Assembly (NCBI GenBank): GCA_017614505.1 | Contig: JAGABT010000017.1 | Coordinates: 216,924-280,923, forward strand | Direction of reading: 5' to 3' | Origin: Selenomonadaceae bacterium | Lineage (GTDB): Bacteria; Bacillota; Negativicutes; Selenomonadales; Selenomonadaceae | Length of the DNA stretch: 64,000 bases | Part shown: piece by piece, positions 35,280 to 43,829 of the stretch | How positions within the stretch are numbered: position 1 is the stretch's first letter | How the letters are laid out: each line of letters starts with the position of its first letter | Program-made: the position numbers and the translations under genes | The notes under the pieces: model-generated | Told to the model about the DNA's origin: nothing | The model's database searches: none | What the model saw: the letters and a program-made list of their open reading frames with translations, nothing else

Positions 35280-35696
35280 TCAGTTGCCGTAGTTGGCAAA
35301 ATATTTATAGGCATTGGCGGCGATTTGCTGCTGTTTCTCGAAGGAGCGGTCGTTAATTTCCTGAATCCCCATAGGACCGAGCGGGGAATATTCGCCCATA
35401 TTCGAGCCTTCAAATTCGTCGTCCTTCTCCATGATTTTGGCGATACTTTCGACGGACTCCTCCATAAGGTCGCGGCTGATCTGGCTGAAATCTCCCTTGC
35501 CGATATGCGTTTCGTTGCCGAAATTTGAAACGGGGTCGCGGGCGGCGTACATTCTTTCGGAAACCGCCATAAGTCCCTCGTGGAAAATCTGCCGGTTCTG
35601 CTCCATGTTCGAGGGGACGAGTCCACCGTCGAGCGGCGTATGCTCAATGACGCGCGGCACCCACATCGACGCATTCACCACGTTCGGAATTGCCAT
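35280..35696 (-). CDS. Hypothetical protein downstream of flagellin
   Basis: This 138-aa soluble protein is not recognised. The N-terminus (MAIPNVVNASMWVPRVIEHTP) and Met-rich composition give no known motif, and there is no signal peptide. It has its own promoter and an AGGGAGGGATTAAT ribosome site, and lies after the flagellin terminator, so it is a separate unit. A flagellar link rests only on position. Confidence 0.7.
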   Translation of the reverse strand: MAIPNVVNASMWVPRVIEHTPLDGGLVPSNMEQNRQIFHEGLMAVSERMYAARDPVSNFGNETHIGKGDFSQISRDLMEESVESIAKIMEKDDEFEGSNMGEYSPLGPMGIQEINDRSFEKQQQIAANAYKYFANYGN

Positions 35697-35731
35697 ATTA
35701 ATCCCTCCCTGGAAAAAAATCTCATAACCGC

Positions 35732-35760
35732 ATTATAACACGCGGCTTTTTTGTTTGCAA
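35732..35760 (-). promoter_or_regulatory. Sigma-A promoter of the 138-aa gene
   Basis: On the minus strand TTGCAA (35755-35760) and TATAAT (35732-35737) with a 17-base spacer, about 35 bases before the ATG. Confidence 0.8.
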
Positions 35761-35801
35761 TTCTACTAAATTATCGTCAAATCCGGCGAATTTCTTCAGG
35801 G

Positions 35802-35832
35802 CAAAAAAAATCCCCTGCCGGTCGGCAAGGGC
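35802..35832 (-). terminator. Rho-independent terminator of the flagellin gene
   Basis: On the minus strand CCTTGCC and GGCAGGG pair around GACC, followed by GATTTTTTTTG. Confidence 0.85.
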
Positions 35833-35875
35833 GAAATAAATGGTACTGGCAGCGCCGTCAGAGACGTTGCGGATA

Positions 35876-37912
35876 TTACTGGAGGAGGCTGAGCACTGCG
35901 CTGGAGTTCTGATTTGCCTGCGCGAGCATGGACTGAGCCGCCTGCAGAAGAACGTTGCTCTTTGTGTATTCGGTCATTTCTTTTGCCATATCTGCGTCGC
36001 GGATAGTGGACTCTGCCGCCTGGACGTTCTCGCTGGAAGTGGTGAGGTTGCTTGCGGTGTATTCGAGGCGGGCGAGAATTGCGCCGATAGTTGTCTGCTG
36101 GTCGAGCGCTTTCTGGAGGGCGTTTTCAAAGACGGAAATTGCCGCGTTAGCCTGTTCAAGCGTGGCGAGGCTGATAACGGAGCCGTCGGTGCCCTTAAGA
36201 CCAAGAGCCGCCGCGCGCATATCCATCATGCCAATCGCGATTGAAAGGTTTGCCTCAGCGCCAACGTGAATGTTCAGGGAATGGTCGCTGGATTCGTTTG
36301 CCGCGAAAATCGTGGTCTTGAAGCCATTGAGGAACTCGTTGACGGATTTGCGGTTCTGACCTTCGCTGTTGGTAATGTTAATCGTCAAGCCGGAAATCTG
36401 CCCGTTCAAACCGCCATTCGCTGACGTAACCGTCAGACCCTTGTGCTTGTCGACCGTCTTAGTCACGCTGTCCGCAGGAACGATACCAACATCGTCATTC
36501 GACATAACGAGACCGTTGAAAGACTTGACGTAAATCGCTTCAATCTTGCGCTGAGCGTAGTTAGCGGTGCTGTCAATTTCTTCGGCGCCCGCTGCGAATA
36601 TGGCACTGTCCGTGGTGAAGGTTGTCGTGTTTTCAGTGACGGAAGTTTCAACGCCGTTGACAGTATCGCGACCGCCCATGTTAATTACGAGGTCGGAGCT
36701 TTGCAGAATACCGAGCAGGGTGTTGCTGTCGACGTTCGTTTCCGTGCCGTTCGCCAGAATGTCCTTGAGTTTTTCATCGATGTATTCCATAATCTTGTCG
36801 GCAGCGCTGGCGAATGACGAATCAGTCCCGTTATCCAGAGTTTCAGTTCCGCCAGGATTGTAGAGCGCAACTTTTTCGACTGTGCCGTCGGTATGCGTAA
36901 TCTGCACAAAGCCCGTTGAAAGAGTTACTGTGTCGGAAATGACGCCGGTATTCGTCGCCATGGTGGTTGTCAGGTCGGAAATGATAGCGTCGCGAACCAG
37001 GGTGTAAACGTTGGTAGTGGTGCCGCCCAGTTCAACTCTCTCGAAGTTTTCTACCAGCTGGGAAGTACCAATTTCGGTATTCATCGCCGCAAGTTCAAGC
37101 TGGAAATCTGCGGTAGGTTCAGCGTTGAAGGATTTGCGCAGGTCTGCCAGCGACGCGGAGCGGATTGTGCCGGAAGCCAAAGTAATATCGCTGTAAATTG
37201 GATTAATGGCGTCGTCGCCGCTTACGATTTTTGACGTGCCGAAAACGGGACTTTCAGTCAGGGCGTTGAGGTTGGCAAAAATGTCGTTGAGCGTTGTGTT
37301 TCCAACGTTGTAGGACGTGCTGTAGGTCATGCCGTTTTTGACGTAGGACGCGGTGAGTTTGTCGGTGGAGTTAATTTCGAGGGATTCGCCCTTGCGGTTT
37401 CTGAGCGAAGTGATTTTGTCGTCGCCAACGGTATCAAGTGCAAGGCTTTCGTTGGTCATAGCCGTGTAGGTCTGGACGCCGGACTGGGTTTTGGAACCTT
37501 CGAGGAGGTATTTGCCGTTGAACATGACAAGCGCGTTATCGTCAATCTGGTCAACGAGCTGGTTGACTTCCTTCTGGATAGTCGCGCGGTCTTCGTCGGT
37601 GTTGGTATCGGTTGCTGCGTTAATTGCTTTTTCCTTGAGGGTTTTAAGAATTTCGATTGTGCTGCCGAGCGCGCCTTCAGCGGTTTTCATCAGGCTGGAG
37701 CCGTTCTGGGAGTTTTGAGTTGCCTGGTCGAGCGAACGAATGCGGACGCGCATGCGCTCTGAAATTGCAAAGCCGGACGCGTCGTCCTGCGCAGATGTGA
37801 TTTTCAGACCGCTGGAAACCTTCGCCAAACTTTTCTGCAGGGTGCTGCTGTTTTTGTTCAGCGTGTTGAGCGTTGTGACGGCGCTCATGTTGTTTTTAAC
37901 TACCATTGCCAT
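35876..37912 (-). CDS. Flagellin
   Basis: Flagellin polymerises into the flagellar filament. The 678-aa protein has the conserved N-terminal D0/D1 helices (AVTTLNTLNKNSSTLQKSL, SSGLKITSAQDDASGFAIS, about residues 10-140) and C-terminal D1/D0 helices (ARLEYTASNLTTSSENVQAA to NSSAVLSLLQ, about 590-678). The central 450 residues are a large variable, surface-exposed D2/D3 region. The size is larger than the common 270-500 aa range. The ATG at 37912 follows AAGGAGG. It is a single-gene unit with its own terminator. Confidence 0.96.
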   Translation of the reverse strand: MAMVVKNNMSAVTTLNTLNKNSSTLQKSLAKVSSGLKITSAQDDASGFAISERMRVRIRSLDQATQNSQNGSSLMKTAEGALGSTIEILKTLKEKAINAATDTNTDEDRATIQKEVNQLVDQIDDNALVMFNGKYLLEGSKTQSGVQTYTAMTNESLALDTVGDDKITSLRNRKGESLEINSTDKLTASYVKNGMTYSTSYNVGNTTLNDIFANLNALTESPVFGTSKIVSGDDAINPIYSDITLASGTIRSASLADLRKSFNAEPTADFQLELAAMNTEIGTSQLVENFERVELGGTTTNVYTLVRDAIISDLTTTMATNTGVISDTVTLSTGFVQITHTDGTVEKVALYNPGGTETLDNGTDSSFASAADKIMEYIDEKLKDILANGTETNVDSNTLLGILQSSDLVINMGGRDTVNGVETSVTENTTTFTTDSAIFAAGAEEIDSTANYAQRKIEAIYVKSFNGLVMSNDDVGIVPADSVTKTVDKHKGLTVTSANGGLNGQISGLTINITNSEGQNRKSVNEFLNGFKTTIFAANESSDHSLNIHVGAEANLSIAIGMMDMRAAALGLKGTDGSVISLATLEQANAAISVFENALQKALDQQTTIGAILARLEYTASNLTTSSENVQAAESTIRDADMAKEMTEYTKSNVLLQAAQSMLAQANQNSSAVLSLLQ

Positions 37913-38243
37913 TTTAATATTCCTCCTTGGCTAAAATGTTTTTTTCTTCGGCAGTATCCTTCCCGCCTGCTTTTTTTATAACAAGCGCTTCTTCGTCGAG
38001 ACTGGCTCGAATCGCCGCTTGCGACTTGAAGAACCGCCCGTGTTTCCACTATCATCCAAGCCGCCTGCCTGTCGCAGTTTTTGCTTTTTTTCCCTTGTGT
38101 GGGTTTCCACTGCCTCAAAAACTTTTTCGTGGCACTTGATTACTTTCAAAAACTTTATCGTTAATTTTCATATTCAACTTAAGTATTTTTCCCGCCGCGC
38201 CGCCATTTTGTCCCGCCGGAACAATTCCGCCCTCTGAAAAAAG
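37913..38243. other. Intergenic region between divergent flagellin and groES
   Basis: No gene is seen here. It must hold the flagellin promoter. On the minus strand a TAAA about 80 bases before the flagellin ATG is followed after 15 bases by AGGATAC, only loosely like a sigma-28 site (TAAA, then CCGATAT). I find no good sigma-A pair for flagellin. Confidence 0.4.
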
Positions 38244-38272
38244 TTGACTTTTTGGCAAAAAGGAATTATTAT
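38244..38272 (+). promoter_or_regulatory. Sigma-A promoter of groES-groEL with a palindrome in the spacer
   Basis: TTGACT at 38244-38249 and TATTAT at 38267-38272 are 17 bases apart. A perfect 7-bp palindrome (CTTTTTG-G-CAAAAAG, 38248-38262) occupies the spacer. No CIRCE element (TTAGCACTC-N9-GAGTGCTAA) is present. Confidence 0.75.
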
Positions 38273-38311
38273 ACGCAGGTATCGATTTTCCAAACGGGAG
38301 GCTAAAAATCT

Positions 38312-38593
38312 ATGGTAAAACCATTGGGTGACAGAATCATAATCGAAGTCGCCGAAGTCGAACTCAAGACCAAAAGCGGAATCATCATGCCTGAGACTTC
38401 TAAGGAAAAGCCCCAAAAGGGTAAAGTCGTAGCCGTCGGCAAAGGCAAAGTCCTCGATAACGGTACGCGCCTTGAACCTGAAGTCAAGGTCGGCGACGAA
38501 GTTATTTTTAATAAATACGCGGGCAGCGAAATTAAAATCGACGATAAGGAATATCTCGTTATCCGCGAAAGCGATGTTCTGGCTATCGCTTAA
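38312..38593 (+). CDS. groES: Co-chaperonin GroES
   Basis: The 93-aa protein forms the heptameric lid of GroEL. It has the PLGDRIII start, the mobile loop ([17 protein letters not shown]), and the [15 protein letters not shown] segment. The ATG at 38312 follows GGAGGC. It precedes groEL by 30 bases as usual. Confidence 0.97.
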   Translation: MVKPLGDRIIIEVAEVELKTKSGIIMPETSKEKPQKGKVVAVGKGKVLDNGTRLEPEVKVGDEVIFNKYAGSEIKIDDKEYLVIRESDVLAIA

Positions 38594-40246
<1,653 letters not shown>

Positions 40247-40249
40247 GTT

Positions 40250-40390
40250 CGTTTCAGTATTTCTTTTTCAGCATTTTTTGTTTCAGCATTTCTTTTGAAA
40301 AAGAAACGCTGGCAAAGAAAACTGGGCCGCATAGGTCGCTTCCGGCGACCTGTGACGGCCCGCGCGCCGTCCATGGCGCGCTTTTTTTGT
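40250..40390 (+). repeat. Three-hairpin intergenic element, copy H
   Basis: H3 is CAGCATTTCTTTT/AAAAGAAACGCTG (40284-40311), preceded by two partial TTCAG(C/T)ATTT repeats; H2 has new arms, GGGCC/GGCCC outside and AGGTCGC/GCGACCT inside (40324-40361); H1 is GCGCGCC/GGCGCGC with loop GTCCAT (40362-40381) and a TTTTTTT run. It follows groEL and lies inside the reading frame of the opposing ferredoxin-like gene. Confidence 0.9.
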
Positions 40391-40685
40391 TGCTCATACT
40401 CAAAGCCCCAGTCGGACAAAAATGCGGCGTCAGTGCGGGCGGCGCCCCGTAGCAAATCCTCCTACTCGTCGAATTTGCAGGCGCGCTTTTTTTGTTGCTT
40501 ACACTCATTTTGTTGCTCACACTCAAAGCCCCAGTCGGACAAATTTCGGCAATTCCCGCCCAATCTTCAGCGCGACTATCATCGATAACAATCCTGCCGC
40601 GCCTTAGAGAAATTCCGCCACATTCGCATTCCGTCGCGCAGGCACCGCACCTCACGCAAAGTTTTTCGTCGTAAATAATTTTCAT
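40254..40685 (-). CDS. Ferredoxin-like protein with a C-terminus built from repeat DNA
   Basis: The first 60 of 143 residues are a small ferredoxin: CVRCGACATEC (C-x2-C-x2-C-x3-C) and a later EICPTGAL, enough for one [4Fe-4S] cluster. After that the frame runs into dispersed-repeat DNA. The segment CPTGALS(V/M)SNK-KSAP occurs twice because the DNA at 40508-40549 is duplicated at 40384-40427, and the tail crosses the nested palindrome and all of element H. The original stop was probably lost. The ATG at 40685 has only GGGG as ribosome site, lying in the stem of the terminator upstream. Confidence 0.65.
   Translation of the reverse strand: MKIIYDEKLCVRCGACATECECGGISLRRGRIVIDDSRAEDWAGIAEICPTGALSVSNKMSVSNKKSAPANSTSRRICYGAPPALTPHFCPTGALSMSNKKSAPWTARGPSQVAGSDLCGPVFFASVSFSKEMLKQKMLKKKY
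40384..40549. repeat. Duplicated ferredoxin 3' segment flanking a repeat fragment
   Basis: About 35 bases (TTGTTGCTCA(T/C)ACTCAAAG and following through CAGTCGGACAAA) occur at 40388-40421 and 40511-40545 in the same orientation. A third, shorter copy of TTTGTTGCT(T)ACACTCA lies at 40491-40508. Between them is a truncated element piece with the nested palindrome. Confidence 0.8.
40452..40478 (+). repeat. Nested 27-nt palindromic unit (copy 3)
   Basis: It is the exact reverse complement of 31829-31855, including flanking CCGTA and GGCGC bases, although the two loci are 8.6 kb apart and the surrounding genes are unrelated. Confidence 0.85.
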
Positions 40686-40689
40686 AAAA

Positions 40690-40712
40690 AATACCCCGAT
40701 AAATTTATCGAG
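40690..40712 (-). terminator. Rho-independent terminator of the protease-dapA-aquaporin unit
   Basis: On the minus strand CCTCGATAAA and TTTATCGGGG pair, followed by TATTTTTT. The T-run ends in the ATG of the ferredoxin-like gene. Confidence 0.85.
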
Positions 40713-40745
40713 GCTTAAAATTTTTATTTAATAGCTGAATCAAGC

Positions 40746-41306
40746 TTACTTTTTCTTTTTGGCGTCCTTGAGGCTTTTATCGATAGCGGCGCCGAATTTT
40801 GTGTAGAACTCCTCGCACGCCTTGAGGTAGTCTTTGGAATTTTTGCCGATAGAGCCGCTCTGCGTCGCCAGAATGTAAATGGGATTGCCGTCGGCGGCGT
40901 TCTGGACTTCAAAGAAAAAAATCACTTTCTTGGGATTATTGGCAACGGCAACGCGCAGGGAGGCATCGGCGTACTTTGAAATATTTTCGTCGTAAACCTT
41001 GCGCGCCTCCACAACGTCCATCGCCTTTATGTCAACGCCGGTATCGCGCAGAATGTTGGCGGCAATGTCTTCGTAGGAAATGACGTACATGCGCGAAGAT
41101 TTGCTGGCGTCGAAAACTATCCGAATGAAATCGTCATACGCCGGCTCCACAATTTCAGTCTGGTAGTAATCCGGCAGCGCGATGGCTAAGCGTTTAACCG
41201 CGCCCAAATCTGCGTTCGCGGCAATGGTTTCCTTGTACCCCGCCAGCGCCGTCGCAGAAACCAGCAGCGTCACCAGCATTACAAGCGAGCATAAAAATTT
41301 TTTCAT
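40746..41306 (-). CDS. Exported hypothetical protein
   Basis: This 186-aa protein has a signal peptide (LVMLVTLLVSATALA) and a mature domain with no family I can name. The pattern YKETIAANADLGAVKRLAIALPDYY and a later ADASLRVAVANNPKKVIFFFEV recalls small periplasmic proteins in Negativicutes. It ends in a Lys-rich tail. The ATG at 41306 follows CGGAGGTACAGCC. It is last in the unit led by the M16C protease gene. Confidence 0.75.
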   Translation of the reverse strand: MKKFLCSLVMLVTLLVSATALAGYKETIAANADLGAVKRLAIALPDYYQTEIVEPAYDDFIRIVFDASKSSRMYVISYEDIAANILRDTGVDIKAMDVVEARKVYDENISKYADASLRVAVANNPKKVIFFFEVQNAADGNPIYILATQSGSIGKNSKDYLKACEEFYTKFGAAIDKSLKDAKKKK

Positions 41307-41321
41307 GGCTGTACCTCCGAA

Positions 41322-42005
41322 TTATTCAAGTGCGCGGTAGACGAATGCGGCAAGCGCGGCGCCAAGCAGCGGTCCTATGATAAAGACCGGCAGACACTCA
41401 AACGGTGCGGCATTTCCGCCAGTTAGCGCGATAATCGCCGGACCAAAACTGCGCGCGGGATTTACTGAAGTTCCAGTCAGACCGATACCCAGAATGTGCA
41501 CGCCGACCAGCGTCAAGCCGATAATCAGCCCGCCAAATGAGCCGTGACTGAATTTCGGTGACGTCACGCCCAGAATGTTTATCACGAAAATAAATGTCAG
41601 CACGACTTCAACGAGCAAGCCAGCCGCCGCGTTGCCATTGACGCCAGCCAGTCCGTTCGTACCGAGCCCGCCCGTCATGTCAGGAACATTTCCCATGACG
41701 AAAATCGACGCCAGCAGCTGAGCGCCAATCAGCGCGCCAATGCACTGCGCGATAACGTAGTAAACGAAATCCTTCGTCGTCATTCTGCCGCTAATCAGAA
41801 CGCCGAGCGATACCGCCGGATTGATATGACAGCCGGAAATATTTCCAATCGAATACGCCATGGCGACAATCGAAAGACCAAAAGCAAACGCCGTGAGAAT
41901 GTATCCACTTCCCAGAACCGCGTCGCAGCCGACGAGCATCGCCGTGCCGCAGCCAAGAAAAACCAGCGTCATTGTGCCGATACATTCGGCAACGTATTTC
42001 TTCAT
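41322..42005 (-). CDS. Aquaporin (MIP family, AqpZ-like)
   Basis: This 227-aa channel has six membrane helices and both NPA half-helices: CHINPAVSL (residues 62-64) and TSVNPARSFGP (about residue 180). The Arg after the second NPA and the aromatic/His-rich neighbourhood resemble water-selective AqpZ more than glycerol facilitators. The ATG at 42005 overlaps the dapA stop by four bases, so translation is coupled. Confidence 0.88.
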   Translation of the reverse strand: MKKYVAECIGTMTLVFLGCGTAMLVGCDAVLGSGYILTAFAFGLSIVAMAYSIGNISGCHINPAVSLGVLISGRMTTKDFVYYVIAQCIGALIGAQLLASIFVMGNVPDMTGGLGTNGLAGVNGNAAAGLLVEVVLTFIFVINILGVTSPKFSHGSFGGLIIGLTLVGVHILGIGLTGTSVNPARSFGPAIIALTGGNAAPFECLPVFIIGPLLGAALAAFVYRALE

Positions 42006-42901
42006 TTTTCAGCCTCCAACAAATTGTGATTTGCCAGCGCCTCGCGAACCACTTCCAGATTTTTCGGCTCAATTTCGCTAAGCGGCATTCGCACTGCGCC
42101 GACGTTCCACCCCAGCAACTTCATCGCCGCCTTGACTGGAATCGGATTTACTTCGCAGAAAAGCGCGTCGACCAAATCGCTGTAGTCTATCTGCAATTTC
42201 GCCGCCGCCTCGACTTTCCCTTCAAAATACAGCTGGCAGATTAAATGCGTGTCTTTCGGCGCCACGTTCGACAGCACTGAAATGACGCCCCTGCCGCCCA
42301 CTGACAGTATCGGGATAATCTGGTCGTCGTTGCCGGAGTAAATCGTCAAATCGTCGCCGCAGAGCCGCCGCGTCCTGAGAATCGCTGACAGGTCGCCGTT
42401 GGCTTCCTTCGCCGCCACGATATTTTTGTGCTGCGCGAGCTTAGCGTAAGTTTCCGGCTTGATATTGACGCCGGTGCGGCTCGGCACGTTGTAGACAATC
42501 ATCGGAATGTTTACGCTGTCCGCAATCTTCGTGTAGTGCGCAACCAGACCGTTCTGCGTGCATTTGTTATAGTACGGCGTGACGAGGAGCAGACCGTCCG
42601 CGCCGACACTTTCCGCGTACTGCGAAAGCTGAATGGCGTAGCTGGTATCGTTGGAGCCGGTGCCTGCAACCACGGGAATGCGCCCGTTTGTATGCTCGAC
42701 GGCGAATTTGATAGCGGCTTTGTGTTCATCGTCGTCAAGCGTCGCGCTCTCGCCGGTGGTGCCGGTAATGATAATCGCGTCGGTGCCTTCAGCAATCTGG
42801 TTATCGATAATCCTGCCGAGTTCCGCGAAATCAATCTTGTTGTTTTCGTCGAACGGGGTGACAATCGCCACGCCCGCGCCGGTAAAAATCGTTCTCTTCA
42901 T
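42002..42901 (-). CDS. dapA: 4-hydroxy-tetrahydrodipicolinate synthase
   Basis: DapA condenses pyruvate with aspartate semialdehyde in lysine and diaminopimelate synthesis. The 299-aa protein has GTTGES, the VYNVPSRTGV loop with the catalytic Tyr, and AAKEANGDL with the Schiff-base Lys. The ATG at 42901 follows CAGGAGAG, better than the longer start at 42931, which lies in the previous gene. Other lysine genes are absent nearby. Confidence 0.94.
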   Translation of the reverse strand: MKRTIFTGAGVAIVTPFDENNKIDFAELGRIIDNQIAEGTDAIIITGTTGESATLDDDEHKAAIKFAVEHTNGRIPVVAGTGSNDTSYAIQLSQYAESVGADGLLLVTPYYNKCTQNGLVAHYTKIADSVNIPMIVYNVPSRTGVNIKPETYAKLAQHKNIVAAKEANGDLSAILRTRRLCGDDLTIYSGNDDQIIPILSVGGRGVISVLSNVAPKDTHLICQLYFEGKVEAAAKLQIDYSDLVDALFCEVNPIPVKAAMKLLGWNVGAVRMPLSEIEPKNLEVVREALANHNLLEAEK

Positions 42902-42902
42902 G

Positions 42903-43820
42903 TTAACTCTCCTGTCTTGAATTGTACTCAACCTTTTTGCTGGGCGTCAGCGTTTCAAATGGCGCGTTTATGAACTGTTTTATCGCCGTCCACGTCACGT
43001 CGAAATTGTCGAGGAACGCCGTGTGCCACGCCTTCGGTACGACGCACAGCCGCGAATTTTCTATCAGCTGGTGCGCCTCCAGTACCGTGATAACCGGCGC
43101 GTGGTCATCTTCGTCGCCAGTTATTAAAAGCACGGGACATTTAATCGCGCCGAAAGTTTCTTCGCCGACGTTCATTTCGCTCCAGAAACGCATAAGCTTG
43201 CTGTAAGATTCCTGCAGACGCTCCGGCTCCGGCATGATACTTTTTTCGTAGGCGATAAATTCCGAGTCAATTTTCTCAAGCTCGTCAACGTTCAGACTGT
43301 CCGCCGAAAAGTAGCCCGCCTTGAGCGTACCGGCGCCAATCGCGCAGATTCTTTCGACGTACTGCGGGTAGAGCGCGGCAATTTCGTAGGCGGTGTACGC
43401 GCCGTCGCTGAAGCCCAGAATTTTAACCGGCTCGTCAACCGTGGCGTTCAAAACTGCAACCGCGTCATCGGCTTTCTGCTTATAGGTAAGCGGCGTGTGA
43501 CCAATTTCGGAGCGCCCGTGCCCGCGCGTCGACATAACAATCAGCCGGTGTTTTTTCTTGAGCTCGTCGAGAATTTTGCCCAGTTCGTAGGGACTGCCGA
43601 CGCCGCCGCCGTGCAAAACCAGAATCGGCTCGCCCTGCCCGTAAACCTCGTAGTAAAGTTTCGCGTCCGCCGTCTGCACGTAGCTGCCCGCCTTGACGTT
43701 ATCGCCGTAGGGAGTCTTGACGCCCTTCGCGTCGTATTGCATGAAATATCTCGCCGCTTCCACGCTGCCGCCTCCAATCAAACTCAAACTCAGCAAAGCC
43801 GCCAGAATTTTTTTCTTCAC
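42903..43820 (-). CDS. Exported alpha/beta hydrolase
   Basis: This 305-aa enzyme has a signal peptide (LAALLSLSLIGGGSVEA) and an alpha/beta hydrolase fold: oxyanion HGGG, nucleophile elbow GFSDG, an acidic residue in LLITGDEDDHAP, and the catalytic His in KAWHTAF. It probably hydrolyses an ester in the periplasm; the substrate is unknown. Its stop is one base from the dapA start, whose ribosome site lies inside this gene. Confidence 0.85.
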   Translation of the reverse strand: MKKKILAALLSLSLIGGGSVEAARYFMQYDAKGVKTPYGDNVKAGSYVQTADAKLYYEVYGQGEPILVLHGGGVGSPYELGKILDELKKKHRLIVMSTRGHGRSEIGHTPLTYKQKADDAVAVLNATVDEPVKILGFSDGAYTAYEIAALYPQYVERICAIGAGTLKAGYFSADSLNVDELEKIDSEFIAYEKSIMPEPERLQESYSKLMRFWSEMNVGEETFGAIKCPVLLITGDEDDHAPVITVLEAHQLIENSRLCVVPKAWHTAFLDNFDVTWTAIKQFINAPFETLTPSKKVEYNSRQES

Positions 43821-43829
43821 GCTGCCACC

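Noticed and set aside
37934..38000. A confident sigma-28 promoter for flagellin
   Set aside because: The best site matches only TAAA and GATA with poor flanks, so it is noted but not called.
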